The position numbers and the translations under genes are program-made. The notes beneath the pieces are model-generated. The model was not told the DNA's origin. It made no database searches and worked only from the letters and a program-made list of their open reading frames with translations. From contig JANQPA010000020.1 in NCBI GenBank assembly GCA_028285545.1, positions 1 to 58,253 of the forward strand: DNA of 58,253 bases. Reading direction: 5' to 3'. Shown here one piece after another: positions 34,464-43,345 of the stretch (positions are counted from its first letter, which is position 1; the number at the start of each line of letters is the position of its first letter). The stretch is from Saprospiraceae bacterium (GTDB taxonomy: Bacteria > Bacteroidota > Bacteroidia > Chitinophagales > Saprospiraceae).

Positions 34464-35051
34464 ATGGCAAGGATTTTCTCATTAAGTATCAGACAAAAAG
34501 TATATTCTGACTTTGAAATGGTCGAAGGTCTGAAAACCAATCAAAGAGAGGTAGTTGAGTATATTTATCATGATTTTTTTTCGAAAGCCAGGGGTTTGCT
34601 ACAAAAGATGGGTGCCAAAGAAGAAGAGGTAGAAGACATTTTTCAGGAAGGGATGGTAGCCCTTTGGAAAAATATTCAACAACAGACTTACGAATTAAAT
34701 AGCAACGTAAAATTGAGTAGTTATTTTCTTGAAATTTGCAAACGTCGATGGTGGGAAAAAATAAGAAATCAAAAAAAGCAAATCAACATTTCAATTGATG
34801 AGGTAGAAGTATCAAATACGGATCCAAATGTCCTTGATCAATGGTTGAAGCAAGAGGAGCAAGATCAATTCCAGCGCCTTTACAGAACATTGGGAGAACG
34901 GTGTCAGGATATTCTTCGCCGTTTTTATTATGAAAAAGAAAGTATGAAACAAATCGCCCTGGCCTTTTCTCTTACGGAACCTTCTGCACGCAATGAAAAA
35001 TATCGTTGTATGCAACGCCTTAAGACCATCTTCCAATCTCAAAATCAGTGA
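34464..35051 (+). CDS. ECF-type sigma-70 factor
   Basis: Region 2 is visible as VVEYIYHDFFSKARGLLQKM and VEDIFQEGMVALWKNI, with KLSSYFLEICKRRWWEKIR as 2.4. Region 4 is LGERCQDILRRFYYEKESMK followed by IALAFSLTEPSARNEKYRCM. At 195 aa it suits a small ECF-like sigma factor. The start may be Met19 (34518), because the first 18 residues are not typical. It is followed after 3 nt by the anti-sigma-like gene, and the CHAT gene lies 1.3 kb upstream on the same strand. Confidence 0.92.
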   Translation: MARIFSLSIRQKVYSDFEMVEGLKTNQREVVEYIYHDFFSKARGLLQKMGAKEEEVEDIFQEGMVALWKNIQQQTYELNSNVKLSSYFLEICKRRWWEKIRNQKKQINISIDEVEVSNTDPNVLDQWLKQEEQDQFQRLYRTLGERCQDILRRFYYEKESMKQIALAFSLTEPSARNEKYRCMQRLKTIFQSQNQ

Positions 35052-35054
35052 GCA

Positions 35055-35780
35055 ATGGACGAAAAGCAAACGGAAATAATGGAGGCTTATTTACAAGGAA
35101 AGCTTTCTGCAACAGAAAAAGAAGCTTTTGAAAGCCAATTGGAGCAGGATCAGGACCTTCGGGCGGCCCTCCAAAACCACCAACGGATGATGAACGCCAT
35201 CCGAGAAACGGAATTTCGAAAGGTACTCAAGGAGATCCAACAGCAAAAAGAAGAAAAACAAGGTCCTAAGATCAGAAGAACAAACCCAATGTTAATTGGT
35301 ATTGCAGCAAGTGTATTGCTTTTAATTGGTGCTTTTTGGGTTTTTATGCCTAACCAAAACCAAAAATTGAATCGCCAATTGGCTACCGTGGCCCTTGACC
35401 CAGGGCTTCCTACTTCTTTATCAGCTACAACAAACCCTGATTTTGCCGAAGGCATGAATGCCTTTAAAAGAGAAGATTATGAAACTGCAAGAAATTTGTG
35501 GCAGCCTTTGTTAATCGAATCTCCTACAAATGATACACTCCTTTTTTATATGGCACAAATTGAATTGGAAGCAACTAATAATGGATCTGCTCAGGAGAAA
35601 TTTCGACAACTACTAAATCAATCTGGTTCTATTTTTTTTGAGAAAGCTCATTGGTATTTGGCTGTGGCCTTATTACGGGAGGGTAAAATAGAAGAGGCCA
35701 CTAAGCTACTGAGAGAAGTCCAACAAAAAGAAGGTGTGAGGTCTGATGAGGCAGAAGAACTTTTAAAATATATTAAATGA
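35055..35780 (+). CDS. Anti-sigma-like membrane protein with TPR domain
   Basis: The N-terminal cytoplasmic part (about 1-75) resembles the sigma-binding helical domain of Bacteroidota anti-sigma proteins (IMEAYLQGKLSATEKEAFES, then LEQDQDLRAALQNHQ). One membrane helix follows (about 78-98, IGIAASVLLLIGAFWVF), then a periplasmic TPR region (about 130-240: AEGMNAFKREDYETARNLWQ). It has no zinc-binding HxxxCxxC. The gene is 3 nt after the sigma gene, so the two probably form a pair. A periplasmic CHAT protein upstream could cleave it, which is inference. Confidence 0.8.
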   Translation: MDEKQTEIMEAYLQGKLSATEKEAFESQLEQDQDLRAALQNHQRMMNAIRETEFRKVLKEIQQQKEEKQGPKIRRTNPMLIGIAASVLLLIGAFWVFMPNQNQKLNRQLATVALDPGLPTSLSATTNPDFAEGMNAFKREDYETARNLWQPLLIESPTNDTLLFYMAQIELEATNNGSAQEKFRQLLNQSGSIFFEKAHWYLAVALLREGKIEEATKLLREVQQKEGVRSDEAEELLKYIK

Positions 35781-35933
35781 ATTTTCCTTCTCTAAGTACT
35801 TCCTGTTAGTCATATATATTGCATAGCCCAAATTCACAGCCTAACAAATTTCCAAAAATAACAACTGTCAAGTTGTCTGAATGAATTTGCCTTTCTAAAT
35901 TGCAACAGAGTCGCAACAAAACCTTATATAGAA

Positions 35934-37172
35934 ATGTGGGAAAAGTGTGTCCTTTACCTGCTTGCTTTTTGTTTTCTTTTTTCCTGCCTAAGGCAAAAAG
36001 AAAATTTATCCGAACAAAAAGATGACCTTACTACCATCGATTCTACAGAAGATTTCTTCGAGCACAAAGTAGTCCCTCAACATGCCAAGCATTTTACAGT
36101 GAGTTATCATGGAAATTACAAAGTCATTAAAACCGATGCTACTTTTTACCTTGGAAATGAAGAAACAGAAGGAAAACAAAAAAACGATGTTGCGGTTTTG
36201 GTGCAAAAAGGCACTACGCCTCCTCCTCTTGAAGGTCCCTTAGAAAATGCAGAGATCCTGTTCATTCCTGTCGAAACAGTAGCACTAAACGAACATCATG
36301 CGGAGTGTTTTTTGCGAGAACTGGGATTAGAAAATCGTATTAATGTCATAGGCGGTCCTTATTCATATAATTCTGAAATGAGAGATAAAGCCTTTTCAGG
36401 CGAAATAGGTCAAATAGGCTATAGCTGGCATAGTGCTCCAAATATTGAAGTGCTACTTGAAAGAAAACCAGAACTATTTATTAATACCCTCGGAAGCATG
36501 GATCACAGTCCGGGTCTGGAAAAATGTAGACAATTAGGTATACCTACAGCTACTGCATTTGATTGGGCAGAAGAAGAATATCTTGGCCGAGCAGAGTGGA
36601 TCAAATTCTATTCCTTATTCTTCAATGCTGAGCAAGAAGCCAATCGTGTATTTCAGGATATTCAACAGCGAATCGAGACCTTAAAAGTAATGACGGCAAA
36701 TGTCCCTGATAAGCCTAAGGCAATGTGGGGCTTTTACATCGGTAAGCAAAGGTGGTACATGCAACTAACCAGTTACTCAGGGCAGTATATGAGAGATGCA
36801 GGACTGGAGAATATTTTACTGCCCAATACCAAACCCAATGCTAATGGTGCACAAACTCTATCCACGGAAGAATTACTGCTCAAAGGGAAAGAAGCCGAAC
36901 ATTGGATCATCGGGGACATCCATGCAGGAAATCTGCCAAAAGATAATCTAATGACTTCTTTTGATGCCTGGAGAACTGGACAGCTCTATCACAATATGAA
37001 AAGAGCCAACCTAAAAGCCAATACCTCCGATTGGGATGCTCAAGCGATCGTGCGTCCCGACAGTGTATTAGCAGACTTGATTAAATTGGTGTATCCGGAT
37101 CTTCTGCCGGGATATGTGCCTGTTTTTTTGGGACACTATGATAAAAGTTTAGATTCAGATCAAGTTGAGTGA
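35934..37172 (+). CDS. Periplasmic-binding-type lipoprotein (metal or cobalamin, PF01497-like)
   Basis: The lipobox FLFSC is followed by a class III substrate-binding fold: HFTVSYHGNYKVIKTDA, AEILFIPVETVALNEHHAEC, NIEVLLERKPELFINTLGSM, GIPTATAFDWAEEEYLGRAE and GQYMRDAGLENILLPN. Such proteins deliver iron chelates or cobalamin to ABC importers, but no permease or ATPase gene is close by. The family is clear in layout; the ligand is not known. Confidence 0.85.
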   Translation: MWEKCVLYLLAFCFLFSCLRQKENLSEQKDDLTTIDSTEDFFEHKVVPQHAKHFTVSYHGNYKVIKTDATFYLGNEETEGKQKNDVAVLVQKGTTPPPLEGPLENAEILFIPVETVALNEHHAECFLRELGLENRINVIGGPYSYNSEMRDKAFSGEIGQIGYSWHSAPNIEVLLERKPELFINTLGSMDHSPGLEKCRQLGIPTATAFDWAEEEYLGRAEWIKFYSLFFNAEQEANRVFQDIQQRIETLKVMTANVPDKPKAMWGFYIGKQRWYMQLTSYSGQYMRDAGLENILLPNTKPNANGAQTLSTEELLLKGKEAEHWIIGDIHAGNLPKDNLMTSFDAWRTGQLYHNMKRANLKANTSDWDAQAIVRPDSVLADLIKLVYPDLLPGYVPVFLGHYDKSLDSDQVE

Positions 37173-37197
37173 TGAATCATCACCCAAATTAGTTCTA

Positions 37198-38460
37198 TTA
37201 TTGATCGAAAGATAGTTCCCACCATGTAAACCCAAATTGGTTCTCTTGGTGGTTTTGAATAGTTGTAGCCATTCCAAAATTGCCATTAGATAATGGGATA
37301 ATTGGAAAGTATTCCCCTCCAGTAGATAAGCTGGGTTTTTCAAAAGCAAATCTTGACCAAATATTCAATTCCATTTCGTCCAATTTGTAGATTTCGAGAT
37401 TGTCTTCTTCTAAGTCGACAACAGCTGCATGATGTCTTATATTTTCACCAAACCCTGAAACCCATGTGCATAAAATTTGGGTTCCACTAAGCACCATATA
37501 GGGGTAATAAATAGTGTCTTCATTTTGCTCAATTAAATATTCCTTCCAATTTCCGCCTCTCCCCTGATCCTCAGCTATTCCTAGTTTTAGTTCATTCCCT
37601 TCACTCCAAAGGGAATAGAGCTTGCCTTTCTCATCAAAAGCTATCGGTTCTACCCATCTCGGAACTCCTGAAAAATCCTGGTTCCATATTCTTTCTCCTG
37701 GTAAATTCACATCAATCCAGGACGATCCATTATCAGTACTAAGTCTAAGGAGGTCTATCCCTTCATCCATTTTATTTCCAGAAGCCGATAGTGGAGCTAT
37801 TCGAGCTGCCAATTGCCCATCATAGCCACTTGCCAGGAAACTAGAACCGCCCTTGGGGTAAATATCATCTTGGCGTACCCAACTTTTGCCTTTATCATTA
37901 CTCATTGAATGATGAACTCCATTCCCATCATTCCAAATTATATGTAGGTTCCCATTTGCAGTTGATCTTATCCAGGGCCGATCATCATAATCACCTTCGG
38001 ATATTTTTTGCCATTCCCAAGTCTTTCCAACATCTCGACTTACCCCAATGGTTATTTGTTCTCCCTTCATAACAGTGGAAGCAAGATCTTCTTCGTTTTC
38101 TGGAAATTTTGTAAAGGTCATACCCAGTAAATAGATATTACCATCATCATCAATAAATAGATCAACATCTGAGTTACCCTGAGCTCCATCTTCATAATTG
38201 CCAACATTTACGGATTCCCAAGTCATTCCACGATCTGTACTTTTCCAAAGTTGTGGAATATCACCTTCATTTTTATATCCTGTCAGGAATAAATCTCCAC
38301 TGGCGTGTTCTACTATCATAGGTTCTCGGGCAAGGGAGGAAATATGATCCACTTTATTCTTTATGGTGAGTTTTGTTATTTGGTTATTTCTTTCGCTACA
38401 TGCAAAGGTTGTTGCATAAACTATGATCAATAACAAAAGTGAGGTTGGATTTATCTTCAT
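37198..38460 (-). CDS. Sialidase-like lipoprotein with Asp-box repeats
   Basis: The lipobox is TTFAC. At least four Asp boxes (S-x-D-x-G-x-x-W) are visible: STDRGMTWESV, SRDVGKTWEWQ, SNDKGKSWVRQ and STDNGSSWIDV. They mark a six-bladed beta-propeller as in sialidases and other exo-glycosidases. I could not place the catalytic Tyr/Glu and Arg triad, so enzyme activity is uncertain. It converges with the binding-protein gene, 25 nt apart. Confidence 0.82.
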   Translation of the reverse strand: MKINPTSLLLLIIVYATTFACSERNNQITKLTIKNKVDHISSLAREPMIVEHASGDLFLTGYKNEGDIPQLWKSTDRGMTWESVNVGNYEDGAQGNSDVDLFIDDDGNIYLLGMTFTKFPENEEDLASTVMKGEQITIGVSRDVGKTWEWQKISEGDYDDRPWIRSTANGNLHIIWNDGNGVHHSMSNDKGKSWVRQDDIYPKGGSSFLASGYDGQLAARIAPLSASGNKMDEGIDLLRLSTDNGSSWIDVNLPGERIWNQDFSGVPRWVEPIAFDEKGKLYSLWSEGNELKLGIAEDQGRGGNWKEYLIEQNEDTIYYPYMVLSGTQILCTWVSGFGENIRHHAAVVDLEEDNLEIYKLDEMELNIWSRFAFEKPSLSTGGEYFPIIPLSNGNFGMATTIQNHQENQFGFTWWELSFDQ

Positions 38461-38590
38461 TATCTTCTTTTTGATGCAAAATTAATGTATCTAGATAAAG
38501 GATTTGGTTTAATAGCTCTATCCTCAAAACTCTTATTAAAAAATAAGTTTGATTCGTCTTTCTCAAAACTAATAAATCCAATCATACTTA

Positions 38591-38625
38591 TAAATCTATT
38601 CATTTACGCATTTGCAAATTCTAAT
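38591..38625. repeat. Short octamer array
   Basis: From 38591 the 8-nt units are TAAATCTA, TTCATTTA, CGCATTTG and CAAATTCT, of the CNNATYTR kind. The array lies just after the 3' end of the broken thioredoxin gene (minus strand). Confidence 0.65.
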
Positions 38626-38632
38626 CCCATCC

Positions 38633-39146
38633 TTACAATAGGCTCACCAATTCCTCTATTAAACCATCATGATTTGGATCCTTTGCATTAGGGGAATAAA
38701 TATTTCCTGATTCATCTAAAATAAAATAATGGGGAATACCTCCTATGGAAAGCCTTTCATATAATTCGCTCCTTTGAACATCATTTAATAAGTAGTGATG
38801 TCCTTCAAGTTTATGTTGCTTAAGGATCTTTTTCCATAAATCTTCTCTACTTGATACCGCTAAATAAACAAACTCTATATTCTTTCCTGATAGTTCTTTT
38901 TTCAGGCCTGGCATAAATCTAAAGTTTGAAATACAAGGCCCGCACCAGGTGGCCATCCTTATTGGGCAAGGTCTTGGTATCGCAAGCAAATCGCTCTAAA
39001 TATCCAAAAAACTCAGCTTCTGAGAAAAGTCAGTCACCATATAGCTGGCCGGTTAAAACAGCGGTTTGAGAAGGATCGGTTTTTTCTTGAATACAACTAT
39101 AAAAAATAAAAATTACGATAACTGTGAACAGGCTTAGTTTTTTCAT
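38633..39146 (-). pseudogene. Broken thioredoxin-like lipoprotein gene
   Basis: A lipoprotein start at 39146 (MKKLSLFTVIVIFIFYSC) runs to a TGA at 39030 after TAVLTGQLYGD. A second piece (38633-38989) in another frame carries the thioredoxin core ATWCGPC, then FVYLAVSSREDLWKKILKQH and GIPHYFILDESGNI. The region between, upstream of WCGPC, does not encode the usual beta-strand in either frame. Together they look like one TlpA/ResA-type gene disrupted by frameshift and loss of sequence. Confidence 0.72.
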
Positions 39147-39200
39147 AATCTAACATAGAGTTTTCTAAAAAATATAGATTTATTTTTAAGTCTTCATGTC

Positions 39201-39325
39201 GCTCCTCTGGAGCTTTTATTGTTTTTCCTTTCAATTAGCTTACAACATCTGGCTCTTCCCATGCGGGCCGTATGGCCAGAGCCTTTACCTTTGCACATTT
39301 GCACATTTGCAAATCTACAAATCAA
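39201..39325. repeat. Short palindrome and octamer array
   Basis: GCTCC-TCT-GGAGC lies at 39201-39213. From 39294 the octamers CACATTTG x2, CAAATCTA and CAAATCAA follow. The TGA stop codon of the minus-strand lipoprotein gene (39322-39324) is inside the last unit. Confidence 0.75.
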
Positions 39326-39717
39326 TTAATAGTGTCTGGCAAAAAAGGCTTAACAGGAGTTGTATCTTCGAGCACTTTTTTTTCGGGAGCAATTGGTTTA
39401 AGAGGTATGGGAGGGCGATCTAAGGTATCATTGGCCAGTTTAGCTTCCACAAAAAGAATGGAATCAACTAATCTGTTGGCTTCTCTTAAAAGGCCATCCC
39501 GACAGCGATTTTCACGAATGCTTTTATAGTTAGCAATTCTTTCTTCCAAGGCCTTATTCATCAGATCTTTGGCAATAGCAGCCCTATCAACCTCCGGCTC
39601 ACAGGCTGTGCCGAGAAATAAAAGGAATAAAAAGGCCCCAACTGTAAGCAGGGTAGCAGCATTAAATCTTTTTATGTTTAAAGATTCTAAATTTATTATG
39701 CGGACAAGACATTTCAT
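39322..39717 (-). CDS. Small lipoprotein downstream of lptB
   Basis: A 131-aa protein with lipobox LGTAC at about 36-40, after a long basic leader. An alternative Met is not evident. The mature part is helical and charged (KDLMNKALEERIANYKSIRE, NRLVDSILFVEAKLANDT), ending in a Pro-rich tail. It overlaps the previous lipoprotein gene by 4 nt (ATGA). I recognise no family. The coupling to lptB suggests an envelope role. Confidence 0.78.
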   Translation of the reverse strand: MKCLVRIINLESLNIKRFNAATLLTVGAFLFLLFLGTACEPEVDRAAIAKDLMNKALEERIANYKSIRENRCRDGLLREANRLVDSILFVEAKLANDTLDRPPIPLKPIAPEKKVLEDTTPVKPFLPDTIN

Positions 39718-40022
39718 TCTTGTGGAGGATTAACTTGTTGTTTGGTTTTCAATAGACGATCACGAATCTTTATCTCTTCTGCTTTCCTCAATTCCAATAT
39801 AGAATCAACAGCGGCTTGCATTTCCGTTTCCATCATTACTTCACACAGGCTGTCGGTTTCTGCTCTTAAGCCTGCAACCACTCTAGAGAACAAGGTATCA
39901 ACCTGAGTGCGTTGTGCACGGGTTAAGCTTACAGGTGGAGGTTCTGTACAAGATTCAAGAGAAAAAGTAATACTTAGAAGGCCTATAAAAAAGGCATTTT
40001 TAAAAAGAGTTGAGGTATTCAT
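39714..40022 (-). CDS. Small lipoprotein coupled to lptB
   Basis: A 102-aa protein with lipobox SLESC near residue 25, then a Pro-rich spacer and a helical body (LTRAQRTQVDTLFSRVVAGL, AAVDSILELRKAEEIKIRDR). Its start overlaps the lptB stop by 1 nt, and the next gene overlaps its end by 4 nt. No known family. It resembles its downstream neighbour in size and layout. Confidence 0.78.
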   Translation of the reverse strand: MNTSTLFKNAFFIGLLSITFSLESCTEPPPVSLTRAQRTQVDTLFSRVVAGLRAETDSLCEVMMETEMQAAVDSILELRKAEEIKIRDRLLKTKQQVNPPQE

Positions 40023-40783
40023 CAGTCCAGATTGATGATCTTTTTGCGCAATTCGAAATTTTTTCCAAGATATACTTTTCGAACCATTTCATCGGCTGCT
40101 AGTTCCTCAGCGGTTCCTGTTTTTAGAATGCTCCCCTCAAACATTAAGTAAGCACGATCGGTAATGGAAAGGGTTTCCTGAACATTGTGATCAGTAATTA
40201 GAATACCAATATTTTTGACTTTTAACTTAGCTACAATCGATTGGATGTCTTCTACAGCAATAGGATCAATACCCGCAAAAGGTTCATCCAGCAAAATAAA
40301 ACGAGGAGAAGTAGCCAGGGCACGAGCAATTTCCGTCCGGCGTCTTTCACCTCCAGACAAAGTATCTCCACGGCTCTTTCGAACCTTTTGAAGTCCAAAT
40401 TCATCAATTAATTCTTCCAGGCGTTCTTTTTGTTCTTTTTTACTCAATTTGGTCATCTCCAAAACGGCAGCCACATTATCTTCTACACTTAATTTGCGAA
40501 ACACGGAAGGCTCCTGAGGAAGGTAACCGATCCCTTTTTGAGCTCGTTTATACATTGGTAACTCAGTGATGTCTTCATCATTTAGGAATACCCTTCCTTC
40601 ATTAGGCTTAATAAAGCCGACTGTCATATAAAAAGTAGTCGTTTTGCCAGCCCCATTAGGTCCAAGAAGGCCAACGATTTCTCCCTGTTTAACATTTAAG
40701 GACACACCTCTTACCACTTCGCGTTTGCCATAAATCTTAACCAGTTCTTTCGACTGTAATATCATTTGTGGGTTCTCTGTCAT
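40022..40783 (-). CDS. lptB: LPS export ABC ATPase LptB
   Basis: A 253-aa ATPase that powers lipopolysaccharide transport with LptF/LptG. It has Walker [10 protein letters not shown], the Q-loop in [19 protein letters not shown], signature LSGGERRR, Walker [13 protein letters not shown], and the switch His in ITDHNVQET. The last portion ([20 protein letters not shown]) is typical for LptB. It starts at 40783 or at Met7 (40765). It is 16 nt downstream of the outer-membrane protein gene. Confidence 0.96.
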   Translation of the reverse strand: MTENPQMILQSKELVKIYGKREVVRGVSLNVKQGEIVGLLGPNGAGKTTTFYMTVGFIKPNEGRVFLNDEDITELPMYKRAQKGIGYLPQEPSVFRKLSVEDNVAAVLEMTKLSKKEQKERLEELIDEFGLQKVRKSRGDTLSGGERRRTEIARALATSPRFILLDEPFAGIDPIAVEDIQSIVAKLKVKNIGILITDHNVQETLSITDRAYLMFEGSILKTGTAEELAADEMVRKVYLGKNFELRKKIINLD

Positions 40784-40799
40784 CCAATCTTAATTCAAA

Positions 40800-41579
40800 T
40801 TAATCAACATAGATTATTTTATGTAAAAACCTGAAGCCCAATGTTAGTTCAAAAGTCAAGTTAGAAATTGATCTTTCTGGTATAGAGGTGGTGGTTTCAA
40901 CCGCCCATGGGCTTGGATTAATAATATTATCGATCCGAGGTTGATTATATTGTTTAGAAAAGTCAGGATTAACAGTAAATTCAACAATTAAGCCCACTAA
41001 TTCTGAAAATGGAAATTCTAATCCTCCACCCACAGATACTCCGTAATTAAATTTGTTGACAAAATCATCAAAGGGGTAGAATATACCATATGGGTCAGTT
41101 TCATCCACTCCATCTGGTCGCAATTTTGTACTGATGGTATAATCAGCTCTAACTCCAAAAGAATAATACCAATTGGTTTCGCTAAGTCCAAGATCAAATT
41201 TTTGTTTGGCTCCAAGGGTAAGCGTTAGATTTCTGAATTCAAAAGGAATACTTCGTCCTCCAAAGGTTCGGACGGATCCATCAGGCAAGGTAAAAGTCTG
41301 GCGGAAAAAACGAAGGGCACTTCCTTTAATATTATACCCCCCTTGAGCAAATAAGCCCCACGGTTCTTCTTCTTGAGCTGATTCAATAAATAACAAGCCA
41401 TGATATCGATATAAAGGTTCGCGATTTGAGAAGCTGTTATCCCATCTTTGAATGCCCAAGGTAAATCCCCCTTTTACACCAAAAGCATAGCTTTGAGCAT
41501 TTAGATTAAGACTTGCTAACACACTACATAAAAAGGTAAACAAAAGAATATTCCTCAGCATAATCTGTATTTTTTTCAA
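40800..41579 (-). CDS. PorT-like outer-membrane beta-barrel protein
   Basis: After a signal peptide (to about 28, ...LNLNAQ), the protein shows a beta-barrel pattern of alternating residues: SYAFGVKGGFTLGIQRWD, GLFAQGGYNIKGSALRFFRQ, LTLTLGAKQKFDLG, and LTFELTLGFRFLHK near the C-terminus. It belongs to the broad PorT/OMP_b-brl_2 kind. Located 16 nt upstream of lptB, it could share its transcript. Confidence 0.82.
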   Translation of the reverse strand: MKKIQIMLRNILLFTFLCSVLASLNLNAQSYAFGVKGGFTLGIQRWDNSFSNREPLYRYHGLLFIESAQEEEPWGLFAQGGYNIKGSALRFFRQTFTLPDGSVRTFGGRSIPFEFRNLTLTLGAKQKFDLGLSETNWYYSFGVRADYTISTKLRPDGVDETDPYGIFYPFDDFVNKFNYGVSVGGGLEFPFSELVGLIVEFTVNPDFSKQYNQPRIDNIINPSPWAVETTTSIPERSISNLTFELTLGFRFLHKIIYVD

Positions 41580-41608
41580 TTCACTGAGGCAAAGGTAAGC
41601 TTATTTAT

Positions 41609-41724
41609 AGTAGAAAGTAAAAAGTAGAAGGTAGAAAGACACAATGCTTCCTACCTTCTATTTATACTTACTGGTAAAGGGCAGAAAGACTCATCCTTCT
41701 ACTTTCTACCTTCTACTTTTTACT
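41609..41724. repeat. Heptamer array (AGTAGAA type) with inverted copies
   Basis: The plus strand reads AGTAGAA, AGTAAAA, AGTAGAA, GGTAGAA, AGACACA from 41609 and a second partial set GGTAAAG, GGCAGAA, AGACTCA near 41674. The opposite strand from 41724 reads AGTAAAA, AGTAGAA, GGTAGAA, AGTAGAA. Between them is another inverted stretch. The array fills the gap between the PDZ gene and the outer-membrane protein gene. Confidence 0.85.
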
Positions 41725-41729
41725 AAGGT

Positions 41730-43091
41730 CTAGGCTTTATTCATCAATACCAACTGCTTAGTAACCACTTTTTCTTCCTGCTGGATGGAAAGTAAAAGAG
41801 TACCAGGAGTAGCAGTGCGTAAGTTGAGTTCTTTCTTATAAATACCATCAAAGTTGTTGATCTGTTCCTTATAAATCACCTTTCCAGATGCATCGATAAC
41901 ACGTAAGGTAGTAGGTACCGGCTCAGCCTGGAATTCAATAGTGATATCTCCTAATGAAGGATTAGGATATGCCTGCCAACGCTGTAACTCAAGAGTAGGC
42001 ATCTCACGAGGCTGATCAATCAGTGATCTAGGAGCTTCTGTTGGTTCTGCTGGTACTAGAGAAGGTGCTACTTCTACAGGAACAAGTGGCTGATCAGCTA
42101 TCTCCTCAACAACCTCATCAGCAACGTCTTCATTCAATTGCTCAGGGCAAGACTTAAAGCGAGCCTGGATATCAATTAAATTACCTCCTCTGTTAACCAA
42201 TAATGTAAATTCTTCACCTGGCTCATGCTTATCACGCTCATAGCGCAATTGGCTACCGGTAGCCACTTCAACTCCATCAAGAGCCAAAATTCGATCACCT
42301 GCATTTACCCCATAGGTTTCAGCAGCTGTATTGCCAATGATGCTGGTAACCCGAACGCCTTCCTCTCTCATATTATCTGTAGTATAAACTCCGATAAACA
42401 CTGGGCACGGATTATAATCTTCATTATAAACATAACGAGTGTATTCTTTTTCACCTAAAGTAACGTTTAAAGTCATTGGCTGGCCATCGCGAAGGATTTC
42501 CAGAGTTACTTGATCATTTGGCTGGTATCTTGCTAAAACGCCAGTTAAACCACCACTACCATCAGTAGGATTGTTACTAATTGATAAAACGATATCACCA
42601 CGTTCTAGTCCTCCTGCTTCAGCTCCAGAGCCTTCAACAACACGATTAGCTCGGAAACCTTTGTCGCCTGCATGGTCTCCCGCTACTACCCCTAAGAAAG
42701 CTTTCACAGCTCTTTCCGGAACCAATCTGCGCTCTCCATCATCTCTATGACGGTAGGTGTAATTGCCGCGGTTGATGCGAATTTCACGCAGTTGGCCCAT
42801 TTCCTTTTCTAGTTTTTTCATTTTCTCAGCATCTAAGCCACGAATCTTCATTTCGCTGAGTTTTCCTTCCAAATCCTTCATTTTCAGGTGTAATTCTTCG
42901 CCTTCAAGGCCATTTACGCTGCCTTCACGGATGTAAATGACCGTATTTTCGTCGGGGTTAACGGCCTTTTCAATTTTGCTGATGCTACCATCTTTGTTCT
43001 TCTTGATGATAATCACCTTTTTTTCGGAATCCTGCGCCATTAGGGATCCACCTAAAATTAGCGCAAAGGCTAATAGTAGAACATTTTTCAT
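41730..43091 (-). CDS. PDZ-domain protein with T9SS sorting tail
   Basis: A signal peptide (MKNVLLLAFALILGGSLMAQ) is followed by a short region with ENTVIYIREG, a coiled-coil stretch (about 60-95), two PDZ domains (about 130-215 with FRANRVVEGSGAEAGGLERG and about 225-315 with VRVTSIIGNTAAETYGVNAG), a Pro/Glu-rich linker, and a C-terminal T9SS sorting domain (WQAYPNPSLGDITIEF). No protease domain is present. An operator like that of the BlaI/M56 operon lies 81-96 nt upstream of the start. Confidence 0.92.
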   Translation of the reverse strand: MKNVLLLAFALILGGSLMAQDSEKKVIIIKKNKDGSISKIEKAVNPDENTVIYIREGSVNGLEGEELHLKMKDLEGKLSEMKIRGLDAEKMKKLEKEMGQLREIRINRGNYTYRHRDDGERRLVPERAVKAFLGVVAGDHAGDKGFRANRVVEGSGAEAGGLERGDIVLSISNNPTDGSGGLTGVLARYQPNDQVTLEILRDGQPMTLNVTLGEKEYTRYVYNEDYNPCPVFIGVYTTDNMREEGVRVTSIIGNTAAETYGVNAGDRILALDGVEVATGSQLRYERDKHEPGEEFTLLVNRGGNLIDIQARFKSCPEQLNEDVADEVVEEIADQPLVPVEVAPSLVPAEPTEAPRSLIDQPREMPTLELQRWQAYPNPSLGDITIEFQAEPVPTTLRVIDASGKVIYKEQINNFDGIYKKELNLRTATPGTLLLSIQQEEKVVTKQLVLMNKA

Positions 43092-43171
43092 AACTCTCTT
43101 TTGTGTTGAAAAGTAATTTATTTGTATGTCACCCTTAATGACAAAAGATTAAGAAAACCGTTGCATCATCA

Positions 43172-43187
43172 TACGACTTTTTTCGTA
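43172..43187 (-). promoter_or_regulatory. Fourth TACGA-N6-TCGTA operator
   Basis: TACGACTTTTTTCGTA on the plus strand is an inverted repeat with the same half-sites and 6-nt spacing as the three sites at 2955-3025. It lies upstream of the PDZ/T9SS gene (start 43091), so the BlaI-family protein probably also represses that gene. Confidence 0.75.
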
Positions 43188-43190
43188 GTG

Positions 43191-43226
43191 ACATAAAATA
43201 TCTGGCTGGAGCTAGATATTTTATGT
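43191..43226. repeat. 13-bp perfect hairpin
   Basis: ACATAAAATATCT (43191-43203) pairs with AGATATTTTATGT (43214-43226), followed on the plus strand by a T-run. It lies next to the operator, between the cytochrome c gene and the PDZ gene. It may stop transcription from the plus strand or act as a border; no plus-strand gene precedes it. Confidence 0.6.
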
Positions 43227-43235
43227 GTTTTTTGG

Positions 43236-43281
43236 GCCTATGTGCAGCCATAGGTCAGGTTATTTTAGCCACTTTGCGGCT
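43236..43281. repeat. 46-nt two-hairpin element, copy 1
   Basis: CCTATG/CATAGG forms one hairpin and AGCCAC-TTT-GCGGCT, with one mismatch, a second. Copy 2 (44647-44692) has the same length and layout, in the same direction. The two copies lie on either side of the ECF sigma/cytochrome c genes. Confidence 0.65.
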
Positions 43282-43345
43282 ATCTGCTTATTTGCACAGA
43301 GGAATATTTCTAGCTCAGGAAATCATAGCATCTAAAACTAGATCT

